NCBI GenBank assembly: GCA_003116875.1
Contig: BCKT01000015.1
Location: forward strand, 248,001 to 312,000
DNA: 64,000 bases
Source of the DNA: Takashimella koratensis
Lineage: Eukaryota > Basidiomycota > Tremellomycetes > Trichosporonales > Tetragoniomycetaceae
Direction of reading: 5' to 3'
Shown: one piece after another, positions 35,004 through 44,909 of the stretch
Layout of the letters: each line of letters opens with the position of its first letter
How positions within the stretch are numbered: the first letter of the stretch is position 1
Notes under the pieces: model-generated
The model's database searches: none
What the model was told of the DNA's origin: nothing
What the model saw: the letters and a program-made list of their open reading frames with translations, nothing else
Made by a program: the position numbers and the translations under genes

Positions 35004-36813
35004 TCAGATCTTATCGAGATAATGAACCTCGTCTACACCCCTCAACCTACCTGCCGCCTGCTCGGGTGTCAAATCCCTCTGAGCCTCACCCATCATCTCA
35101 AAGCCTACCAAGAACTTGCGGACACTGCTACTTCTCAGCAAGGGGGGGTAAAAATGGAAATGAGTGTGGGCAGGGTTAGATTCCGGTTGAAGTGGGGGCA
35201 GTGGGGATTGGTGTAGTCCCATTGAGTAAGGGAAGGGACATGAGAAGAGGTTATCGTAGCGAACTAAAGTGCGTTTGAGGATTCGAGCGAGACCGGCTTG
35301 TTCTTCGGTGGTGAGTTGGAGAAGGGATGGGATGTGACGCTTGTATGGGAGGACTGCGGTATGTCAGCTTGGACTAAGGACAATGGCAATGGCAGACGCG
35401 CAGACACAAGGGGGGATCTTCTCTCTAAATTCAATCCCTCCACTCTCTTCAAAACCTCTCTTCTCGCTACGTGTCCACCCCAGAGTTTAAAGCACTCACC
35501 CATCACTTCGAACGGCCAAATCGCCCAAAAGGGAACGACGGTGACCCAACCGCTCTCATCAATCTCTACCACCCTCTCGCGCTTGGCGACCTCTTCAGCG
35601 GCATACGAGCAGAGGAGGCACGGTTTCCCGTCCTCGCGGCACGGGTGGGGTGTGGTCGTGGTGGATGGGGGAGGGGCGGAGGTGGCGTATTTAGCGAGGT
35701 TGTCGAGCTCGGTCGCGGGCTCGTCCGGCAGGCTGTGGAAAGAAGGTAGGTCAGCTCAGCTTGAGCGGAGGTAGGGACTAAGCAGGGGGGGCTTACTAGG
35801 ACAGGGCCCAGACTTGACCGTGTGGGTGCGGGGCACTGGCGCCCATCATCGCTCCGCGGTTCTGCGACCATCAGCGCCCACCCGACTAATCTCCACCTCT
35901 ACCCCTTGTTTCCGTTCCCTCCACTTCACCTTCTAGAGAAGTTCGTAACTCACCTCAAATATCTGAACATAACCTTCTCCTTGACCTTCTTGACCCTCTC
36001 GCAGCATCTGACTCTCGGTCACGTATACATCCTTCCACTTCTCGACGACCTTGACGATCTCGCGTTCTTCCATACGGGCAAGGGTGAGGTCGTGCCTTGG
36101 GTGAAAGCAGAGGACGCTGCACCGACCACGAACGGGGTTGGAGTCGAACATGCTTTCGATAGAGCCCGGGGCGGAAGGAGACGAGGCGGTCGGGACCTCG
36201 GAAGAGAGCAAAGCAGGGAAGTCGTTTTCAAATACCTATTGGATTGAGTCAGTGGTTGATAACGGGCTAGAGGTGCAAGCCGTAGGTCGCGTGGTCAGAC
36301 GGAAGACGGAGTGAGGTCAAATGTGAACGTGAATAGTGAGGTGCACTCACAAAAGTGCTCTCGTACTCGGGGTTGACGAACCCACCGGATCGTGAGTTCC
36401 CAGGACACAAGTAACACTCTTTATCATGTTGAGGCAGTTGGGTTTTCACCGGTTCCTCCACTTGTCCCTATTAACATCAACGTACCAAGTGAATAGCTCG
36501 GTATCAGCATGATGTACGGATTTAGATATGAACAGGTCGAGAGTAGGGAGCAGCGAGGGCCTCACCTTCCAGGGTCGCTTGGTGCGGTGCGGCGAGACGA
36601 GAACGTGTTTTCCGATCAAGGGGTTGACTATGGGTCCGGAGTTAGCATGCGTGATGGGCGACGTGTAAGAGTCAAGAGTCAAGAGTGTGATGAGTGGGAT
36701 AAGAATCAGGAGCGAGGGGTGAGGGGTGAGGCGGCGTGTGAGAGCCCTTACTCACATCGTCGGTGAGGGTGCTCTGTGGGCTCAAACGTGTGGACGGGGG
36801 CTGGGGCGGACAT
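35004..36813 (-). CDS. GAL7: galactose-1-phosphate uridylyltransferase
   Basis: Seven exons on the minus strand: 36813-36756, 36627-36566, 36467-36351, 36235-35954, 35861-35797, 35732-35500, 35353-35004, giving about 388 residues, the usual size. The Leloir enzyme transfers UMP between UDP-glucose and galactose-1-phosphate in the cytosol. Visible: NPLIGKHVLVSPHRTKRPW, the zinc-site CYLCPGN, NPEYESTFVFENDFPAL, the nucleophile motif HPHGQVW (nucleophilic His is the second), YLPDEPATELDNLAKY, VLPYKRHIPSL and the metal-site NPAHTHFHFYPP. All catalytic and metal residues expected for the family are present. Exon 5 is only 65 nt and carries the active site. Upstream on the minus strand lies an unusually long (1.8 kb) repeat-bearing region with five CGAACGGGAAT copies. 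Galactokinase is about 19 kb away. Confidence 0.96.
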
Positions 36814-36907
36814 GACGGCGGTGTTGGAAGTGGATGTTAGGTCGAGTGAGCTACGAGGGGAGTTGGGGAAAGTAGTAGTGATGAATATCTGAGAGGGTCA
36901 AACCTTG

Positions 36908-36947
<40 letters not shown>
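36908..36947. repeat. (GCTT)10 microsatellite
   Basis: Ten perfect GCTT units about 95 bp upstream of the GAL7 start codon (minus strand), so in the proximal promoter or 5' UTR. Confidence 0.95.
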
Positions 36948-36965
36948 TATATCTCTTGGTCGTCT

Positions 36966-37000
36966 GTGGGACGTGGGACGTGGGACGTGGGACGTGGGAC
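36966..37000. repeat. (GTGGGAC)5 tandem repeat
   Basis: Five perfect copies of the heptamer GTGGGAC, followed by two GGGGGAC-like decayed units, about 155 bp upstream of the GAL7 ATG. Confidence 0.93.
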
Positions 37001-37063
37001 GGGGGACGGGGTGGTGATGTCGTTGGAGATGGAGATGGAAACGACAACCTCTAGTCTTTCAAA

Positions 37064-37612
37064 ATTCCCGTTCGTCTGAATGTGACTTTGCCAATCGTCA
37101 CGGCAAACCGATCACCGTTTTCGGTGTAATCAATCCATCCACCCTCTAGCCAGACCCACGCACGTTTCAGCGTGTATTGCACTCACGAGGTCTGGGTAAG
37201 GACAGGACAGGGCGGGCACTCGTCTGCTTGCATATGCCCACTGTGCCTCTTCTTCCCCAGGCCGCCCACCACCCGCCGACGTCGGTCGGCCGTCAAATGG
37301 GCCGTAACCCAGGGGCTCAAGGGGGGTCATGACGTATATTTTTTTGTGATATCTACCACGTGGACGAACGGGAATTTTTCTTGTCCCGAGAAGAGATGTT
37401 TGGCAATCATCTCATCCTACTGCAGTCAACGTTTGACAACGACTTCCTCAGGCTGGGGGGCAAACGCTGAGCCGATGATATCTCCAAGTAAGGGTGAAGA
37501 CGTGCGAACGGGAATTTCTGAAGAATGGGGCGTCAAGCCGAACGGGAATGTCTGTAACGCATGTATGAGATGTTTGCACATCATCCCGACTAGCCAGCTA
37601 GCGAACGGGAAT
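37064..37612. promoter_or_regulatory. five dispersed CGAACGGGAAT elements
   Basis: The 11-mer occurs at 37365-37375, 37505-37515, 37539-37549 and 37602-37612 on the plus strand and as its reverse complement at 37064-37074. The copies around 37365 and 37539 are part of a larger imperfect unit that also includes GAGATGTTTG followed by an (A)ATCATC run (37391-37415 and 37567-37586). I did not see the 11-mer elsewhere in the window. Position 250-800 bp upstream of GAL7 suggests an activator-binding array; this is inference. Confidence 0.6.
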
Positions 37613-38659
37613 CTTTCTCGCAGCACCACCGCTTTCAACCCACCACAACTCACTACGCCAACCTCCTCCGACCTCCTCCGACCTCGTCGCGTTACTCCAC
37701 ACCTGCTGAACGGTTGCAAACCTCTATAGGATCGATGCATTCGAGAAAATGAGAAAAATAAATAATAATAAAAAGCTAGTCTTACGCGCAAAGAGGAAAG
37801 AGGAAAAGGGAAAAGGAAGGAAGAAACAAACCATATGTCGTAGGGGGGGAACAACATTGTCTGGGTCTCGCTCACTCTCTTCTTCTCTCTCACTCAGCCG
37901 CACTATCTGATTCTCTCGCTTACTCCCCTCTCTCCTCTCTCACCCCCTGTTTGGGGTCTACACGATGATGTCCTACATACTGCTACTGCCTCTGCAAGTC
38001 TGTCGCTTGACCAATCGATGGTCAAACGCGCTGAATCAAAGAGTTTGGATTCCTCCAATCTGGGTCGGGATAGGCTCTGGATCGGAAATGGTTCGAGGCG
38101 AAAATGAAAAGAGAGGGATCGGAAACGAGTAGCGCTCGACTCCGACTGATTCAACACCAGCGTCGTGATGGTGGGTGCTGAGGTTGGTCGAATGGAGAGC
38201 GGAATTAATTCGAGGCAAGGGGATTGTTGGCACATACACGGAAAACTATTGAGCTCTCTCTCCTCGCCTTCTTGCCGGTTCAATGCGGCCTATCGTCTAC
38301 TGTTGGTGTGGAAGCGTTTGGAATCGGGATCGAGACGGAAGAGGAGTGGGCGGTAGTGGTGGTAGTACAGGATGCTGAGGGTGCCCGGGCGGGCGAAGAT
38401 GACAGGTGGTCGGAGGACAGGTGGCAAGTGTCGAGCTCGAGGAAGAGGCAAGCAAGGCTAGTCGGTGATTATCAAAAGGGCGTTGGGCGTTGGGGTCAAG
38501 GTGGAGGTCAAGAGGAAGAAGGAGAATACAGCGTCGACTTGTCTGCGAATCCAAGATCTCTCGCAAGATGACGATTGACTGATAGGCGATGGCGAGGGAC
38601 GATGGGAGTTATTGAGGAGCACGAGGCAGTATGAGCCGGTCGATCAACGCCTCAGGTGT

Positions 38660-39825
38660 TTACCACCCGAACCATCCCTTCTTCTTCTTCTCCGGTGCCG
38701 GGTTGTAGACCCTCTGCATCTCCCCGAGGAGAGCGTCGAACGCTTTGCCTGACAACCGGTTAGCAAATTTCTTACCTACAATCTACTATCCCTAGTCCAC
38801 CATCTCGTGCTGTCTACTCACCGACATTCTTGTTGTCTCTTGCGCTCGACTCGATGAAGATGGCATTCAAGCTTTTGGCTAGCGCTTCTCCTTCAGCTGT
38901 TGTGACGCGCCTGCTCACCGAGTGCGTCAGCAATAACCCATCAGTCTCGACTAAATCACCAGGTCCGAAACCAGACTCACCTCTCAGAGGCCAAGTCGCA
39001 CTTCTGCCCGACAACAACACATGGCACAGTGTCCTGTCCTGACAAGTCGAGGATCTTGTCGTGGACAGTTTGGATCATCTCAAACGACTGTCTGGAAGCG
39101 ATAGAGTAGACGAGCATGTAGCCGTGGATGCCGACGGCGTACTTGGCAGGGAAAAGGGTGTACTCGTCCTGTCTCCGTCAGCGAGTTGCACGATGTCAAT
39201 TGAAACGAGAAGCTCACCTGGCCAGCCGAGTCTACAATTTCGCACTCATACTCGACGCCGTTATACGTGACAGATTTATGTGAGGTCGCCTCGATGGTGG
39301 GGAAGTACGCCTCGTTATAAGTCGGAGGGGTCACATACTGCTGCGTGAGAGAGGTTTTCCCTGGGCGTTTGTCAGTTCTGGAACAAGAAATTTGGAAGCT
39401 TATGACTCACCAACACTAGGTGCGCCAAGGACGACGACTTTACGCTTCATGGAACCTGCGGTCGCCATTGTAGATTCTTGTGGCGAGGTTGAAGAGTTGG
39501 TGGAATAGGACAAGAGGTCGGACAAGGTTTCTGGGGTCGTTGTTGTTGAAGTAGACGGCCGATGTGATTTCCTCGCGTTATCTAAACGAGCCTTCCAGGG
39601 TTCTGGGACTGCCGAGGAGGAGGAGGGGAAGTAGCTCGAGGAAGGGAAGGGGAGGTATCGGTGAGCGTCCGAGGTGGGTGTGGGAGAGGTTGGGGAGGAG
39701 GGCGAATGAGGCTCGTCTGCTGGCGCGGCTGGGGGGGCTGTATTACTGCGCCGGAGCTGTTCGAGTCGAGGAGGGGAGTGTCGGGGGAGGTTGATGGAGA
39801 GCGGGTACCGTACGACAGCGGTCAT
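38660..39825 (-). CDS. RHB1: Rheb-type small GTPase, no CAAX box
   Basis: Five exons on the minus strand: 39825-39411, 39360-39218, 39168-38981, 38910-38822, 38748-38660, giving 307 residues; an in-frame ATG at 39468 would give 188 residues, the usual Rheb length. Rheb activates TORC1 at endomembranes. The G domain is close to fungal Rheb: G1 GAPSVGKTS, effector YFPTIEATSHK, G3 VDSAGQDEY, GIHGYMLVYSI, G5 ESSARDN. Two oddities: the G4 motif reads GQKCD where NKxD is expected (CAG codon at 39006-39004), and the protein ends in EKKKKGWFGW with no C-terminal Cys for farnesylation. The ~119-residue N-terminal extension is Ser/Pro/Thr-rich. A distal exon behind a weak GTAAAC donor at the stop cannot be excluded, but its open frame shows no CAAX either. 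Confidence 0.88.
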
Positions 39826-40950
39826 TGAGTATTGATGATGAGGGGATCAAGGTTTGTTGAGATGAAGTGATCCGGGTGAAGGGAGTGCGAGGTCGGCGGC
39901 AAGAGCGGGTGGGTCGTGGGTGTGGGAGTGCGGCAAGAGCAAGGTATGTAGGTATCAGTGCCTTGTTCAACGAGATAGCAGGGGCGTCGTTGTTGTTGTT
40001 GTTTGTTTGTTTGTTTGTGTGGGCGGGAATGTTTGCCTTTGGAACAAAGGTGGGTGGTGGGATCAGGGGCAAGAGGGGGAGGGGCGGATCAAGGAGAAGA
40101 AAAGAGCACAGCGCAAAGGTATAAATATCGTAGCGGGGGGAAGAGCAGCAGCGAGCAGCAGCGAGGAGGAGATGAGAGGCGGAGAGGAAAGGGGTGATGA
40201 GGAGGCGAAAGTAATTAGGGCGGGGCCGGAGAGGGGGAGGGGCAACGGTCGCAAAGGATGGGCGGGAACAGGGCAGTCAAGACCACCAGACCAGCTGAGC
40301 GACGACCGATCAAGCAGGGCAGGGGATCAGGAGAGGAACCGAGGATGGTTCGAGTGGAGCGATCAAACTATCTCGTCGTCTCTAGCAACCCCTCGTGGGT
40401 CACTAACGCACGACCCGCCGTCGTCGTCCTTTGAAACGGCGAGTGAGACTGCAACGCGAGGGTAGCTCGCAGCTTCAAACACAGACTGGGTAGGAGCAAC
40501 TCGACGTTGACGCGAAACGAGACACAAGGATGAGTAGGCGGGCAGGGGGTTGTCGACCGCCGGAGGCAAGGAGGTTGATGATTGCGACGATCTTGGAAGC
40601 GGGATGCTACCAAGATGACACGGGGAGGTGGGTAGTGGTAGTGCTGGCGACCGATCAAGGCAGGATCAAAAAGCAGAGCCCCAAGGTAGCTGGTAGCTGC
40701 CAAGATGGGTTAGGGGGGGTGGCAAAAAAAGTGGGCAAGGTGATCTCGCTCATCGCCGAGGGTTTTATCCCCCCAGCCTCGCACCGACGCGAGCAGGATC
40801 GGCGTCATGCTGTGAAGGCAGAAAGCAAGGCCGAGAGAGCGCTCTCTGGTTCGCTTGACATCGCCAGAGATAGCGCGACACGAGGATGCGGCAGCACAAA
40901 GGCAGGGGGGAGGGGGGACGGGGCGTGGGAGATGAGGCATGGAAAGGAGG

Positions 40951-40980
40951 GAGGGGGAGGGGGAGGGGGAGGGGGAGGGG
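40951..40980. repeat. GGGGGA hexamer repeat
   Basis: About five tandem GGGGGA/GAGGGG units on the plus strand in the gene-free interval. Confidence 0.85.
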
Positions 40981-43641
40981 AAGCGAAAGAGGAGTACTCG
41001 GCGCACGTCCTCTGTGATAGCCGATGGACATCACGTTGACCCCGCCTGCGCCCATCGTGGCCCAACCCAGCTCCGGGCTCGCTCGCCTCCCAGCCCACGA
41101 CTCCACACCGGCGCCGGCTGGTGTCCGCTACACCCTAAACCTGTCCTTTCGCCGTGTAAAAAGGCTGAGTTCGAGGGGACACCAACACTTTACCCGGTCA
41201 TCGCGGAAGGAAGGAAGGGGTGGGCCAACGGCAGGGTTTCACGGCCGAGGTAGAGGTGAAGGAGAGGGTGGGGAGGGGTGATGGGGTGATGAAGAGACGG
41301 GTCGAGGGGATCCGGCCCGGCAAGGATGGCCGAAGGGTACGAGATGAAATGGGATTGGGATTGGGATTGCAAGGATGTCCGAAACGGAGGGTAGGAATGG
41401 ATGATAGCTTCTCCCGATGACGAAAAACCCGAATGCAGGCGGGGGCCAAAGGAAGATGGGGAGGGGNGGAAAGGAGGGACGCGAGCACGCGACAGAGTTG
41501 AGCGAGAGCGTGAAGGTGGGAAGATGAGAGGTAGAGACGAGCAGGCACTGTGCAGAGCGCGATAGACAAGGACGGTGGGGAAGCGCGCAGACCCCCCTAG
41601 AGGTAGAAAGGAGAGTGCGAGATGGAGAGTGCGCCGGGCGCGGGAAGTAGTGCGCAGAGGGCAAAGGTGTGCCAAGGTGCGAAGACAGGAAGAGATGGAG
41701 GTAGTTTATGGTGAAGTGGTGAAGTGGTGGGAAGATCCGAAAGACGGACTTACAGTTGGGGCGCGGGAGGGATTCGGTGAAGCAGCGACGGTGGGTCGGT
41801 GGGTGGGTTGAAGACGGCGAGAAGTGGGTGGGCAAGGATGGTCGCGCGACGAGGTAGGGGGTCGGGTGAGTCGGGTGGGATACGCGTGTCCTGTGAATCG
41901 AAGGAGATGTGGTGAGCGGTGATTATTTGGAGGTAAGGTCTAGAGAGGATGGTGAGGGAGATGGTCCAGTGGGTGGTGGAGTGGTCCGACGAAAGAGGAG
42001 GCGGTGGTAGGTGTAGGTGTAGGTGGGCGGGCCGAAAGATGAGAATCAGACCAAGCGACCAGGGTCAACTTTTTGGGTCCACCCGAAAAACAAGACCAAG
42101 AGCTGACCGACCCGTAATAGATGGATCTGGTTTTGGGTTCCTGGTTCCGACCGTAGGTGGGTGGGTTGGTGGGTGGTGGGTGGTTGGGTTGGGTGGGGCA
42201 GTTTGAGTTGGGACCGTGTAGGTTGGATCACTTACCTACAGAGTTGTAGCGACAGAGTGGTCGATGTGATGAAGAGAGTGAGAGAGAGAGAGATGGGAGG
42301 CTAGACGGTGTGGAGTGCTGCTACTGCTGGGTGAGGGGTGAGTGAAGTGATCCCACTGCTGATCCTGATCCGGAGCCAGGGAAACGACGTGGGGTGAGGG
42401 GGAGCAAGTGGGAGGGGCCGAGGGGGCAGGGCCAGTGTGGTAATGACTCAGGGTCTTCGCTTCTTTCTCCTCTTGTCGCTTCTCTCGAGACTCGTCTGCC
42501 GTCCGCGGTCTGCACTGCACCTCATGCACTCACTACTGCACCCGGCTCGCAGACCAAGAGGTGGGTGTATCTGTACTAGGGCTGTCCCGGACCGAGATCT
42601 GATCGGGCCTGTCCCCTCTTCTCCCTCTCCCAAGTGTAGCTGCACCGACTTTAACTCTGCAGTCAAGACCCTCGGCTGAGACCCTCTGAATCCACACTGC
42701 CTATTGAATAGCCCCGGTCGCGCGGGGTCGAGCCGCGGCGTGAATGGGAGTTTGGCAAAACCCCGATTCGGGGAGATACAGTACAGCCCGGCAAGTGGGG
42801 ACAGGGGGCGAGAGACGGAGATACTCACCGTGGCGCGTTACGAGAGAGCTCGGGTGTGGATCAAGGTGAAGTGCGTGGGGTTGGGGGGTGGAGAGAGTAG
42901 GGTGAACGCTCGGCTAGTCGGATGCAAAGTGATCGGTCGGTTATGAAGTTAGAGTTGTGGTAGTTGTGGTTTGAGATTGGGCGTATGCAGATGTACAGAG
43001 TTGATGGTTGTCGATAGAGTTTATGTTGCGGGCGTGGAGAAGATATCACCATTCACATATATGCTTTTCACCCTGCGCTTTATCTCCTCCTCTACCTACT
43101 ATTCTGCACTGCGTCGTGCGTCGTGAAAATCTTCCCACTTTCCTCTCTCCCTTCTGCTCTCCCCAACTAGCCCCTTGCCCCAGACTGTAGTTACTCGCTT
43201 CCCCATCTTAGGCTCAGTCCCGCGCGCATCTGTCGACGCGTAGACCTAGCCCCCCAAACGTGTAAACAAACCCCAAAGGGAGTGAGTCTAGGTCTCCGAG
43301 CAGTGCCTCGCGGTCGTCCTTTGATACCCGGCTGGAGGATGACTTGGGATTTGAGGCTTGTGACTTGTGAATTATGGGACTAGTCCTTTGACACCAAGAT
43401 CCAGACCTTCTCAATCGTGCTACTTACTGGTCTTGTCCTCGCGTACCGCCTCGACTGCGTTGCAGAGGCAGTCTTGAGGGAGAGGAGGGGGGGAGGACGT
43501 AGACGTCACTTTGCGCTGCTCCGTTCGAACGCCGTCAATCTCGAAAATCACGCCAATCACGCCAATCTTTACTTTGCAAGGATACTGACGAACGGAGGCT
43601 GGGTGATGTCAAAGGTGTGTCACGAGCGGGGGAGGAGGAGA

Positions 43642-43664
43642 GGGGGGGGGGGGGGGGGGGGGGG
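43642..43664. repeat. poly-G homopolymer
   Basis: Twenty-three consecutive G on the plus strand, in the gene-free interval. Confidence 0.95.
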
Positions 43665-44909
43665 AAAGATGGGAGAGGGGAGAGGCGCTAGTCGGAGGAA
43701 TGTAGAGATCGCCGTGGGCTTGTTCTAGTCTCTCCTCTAGCTTGGAATGAGAAACCACGAAAGCGAGACGGTTCTTGACATTGAGAGAGGTGGTCACGTC
43801 CGTCAGGAACATGAAAGGATATAAGAGATACGGAGGAGGGACAAGTTGGGAGTAGTAAGAGAGGTAGGTACAAGAGGTACATAGGCACGGCGGCAATGGC
43901 GACGGTAAACGTCAACGGATACAACGGAAGATGAGGGTTCCTGAGCGCCGAGAATGGATGGGTAGGTCTTTGAGAGAGCGAGAGGGAGAGGCAGAGGGGA
44001 GGAGGGAGGGAGACAGTGATAGAACGGGAGAGGATTGGGATGTGCGACGAGTAGCGGACAGGGATCAATCTCATTCCAATCTCGTCTTGTCCTTGTCGAC
44101 AAAGGACTCTTCACGATACACACAAGACCAGGCTATTGCAAGACAAGACAAGACCAGGTTCACATCCACCGATCCCACGTCATGTCCACGAGGTCACTCA
44201 CACAGATTCCTTTATCGCTGCTGTGCCTGTCTCCCTGTTTTACCCCTGTCTGCTTATCCTTTCGTTCCTGTGCGCACGGTCCACCCACGCTCTCCCCTCT
44301 CCCCCCATTTCATCCTCGCACCTCGCTTCGACACCGCGTCCCACGTCGCTGATAACGACATCGACGCCGGCGACCTCGCCGTTCCCCTCGCTTTCCACGT
44401 CAACGTGTATGTCCCCATCCTCATCCTCGCTACCCGCTACCCCCTCCCCGCTGCCCGCTGCTCGTTGGCCGTTGGCCGTCACACGACAATTCGTCCACCT
44501 TCCCCCACTTCAATTTCCCCTGTCGATCTGTGCCTTCACGCACAGTCCGCTCATCGACAGTCTGACCAATGACCAATCCTAAACCTCTACTTACCCTCTC
44601 ACCGCATGTCGGGCTCCTTTCACTCATCACTCACTCATTCCTAGTCGCTGACCAATCAAGCTCGAGTCGAGGTTGAACAGTCATGGCGCAGACGCACGTT
44701 TGCGCGTCTGGGGCGTATCTTCGTTTCATCTCCTCGCTACCGCTGGCACCCTCTTGACCTCGTATCCATCATCATCGCTCGTTTTTCCATGTGAAATGTG
44801 AAACAGATCACATCTCGTCATATGCAAACTCTCCCATCCACGTGTCCCATCTCTCTTCAGACCTCCACCTCCTGCCGCTCACCTCCTCAAACTCACTTGA
44901 AAAACCTCG

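Larger units (their letters stand above)
36814..38659. promoter_or_regulatory. GAL7 upstream region
   Basis: 1.85 kb between the GAL7 start (minus) and the 3' end of the Rheb gene (minus), so it should hold the GAL7 promoter. It contains (GCTT)10 at 36908-36947, (GTGGGAC)5 at 36966-37000, five CGAACGGGAAT copies between 37064 and 37612, an AT-rich patch (37746-37772), and CT-rich sequence. ORFs inside (for example 37172-37729 plus) are low in complexity and have no recognisable domain. Confidence 0.65.
39826..44909. other. 5 kb gene-free interval
   Basis: No convincing coding exon on either strand across about 5.1 kb. The plus strand is strongly purine-rich from about 39.85 to 42.45 kb (CT-rich on the Rheb coding strand, fitting a long leader or promoter) and pyrimidine-rich from about 44.1 to 44.9 kb. 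It contains (GTTT)/(GTT) repeats at 39989-40018, a (GGGGGA) run at 40951-40980, a 23-G tract at 43642-43664 and one N at 41467. ORFs up to ~200 codons here are low-complexity shadows. Long untranslated leaders, a non-coding RNA, or an unrecognised rapidly evolving gene are all possible. Confidence 0.55.

Noticed and set aside
37172..37729. 185-codon plus-strand ORF upstream of GAL7
   Set aside because: Composition is low in complexity, its apparent NGN repeats simply reflect the CGAACGGGAAT DNA repeats, and no domain is recognisable.
42700..42740. GC-rich CCCCGG..GGTCGAGCC stretch as a tRNA
   Set aside because: It has a T-loop-like GGTCGAGCC but no matching acceptor stem, D-arm or anticodon arm at the right spacing. 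No tRNA or rRNA gene was found anywhere in the window.
40368..42828. Several ORFs of 100-200 codons in the gene-free interval
   Set aside because: They overlap on both strands, derive from purine/pyrimidine-rich DNA and show no family motif.
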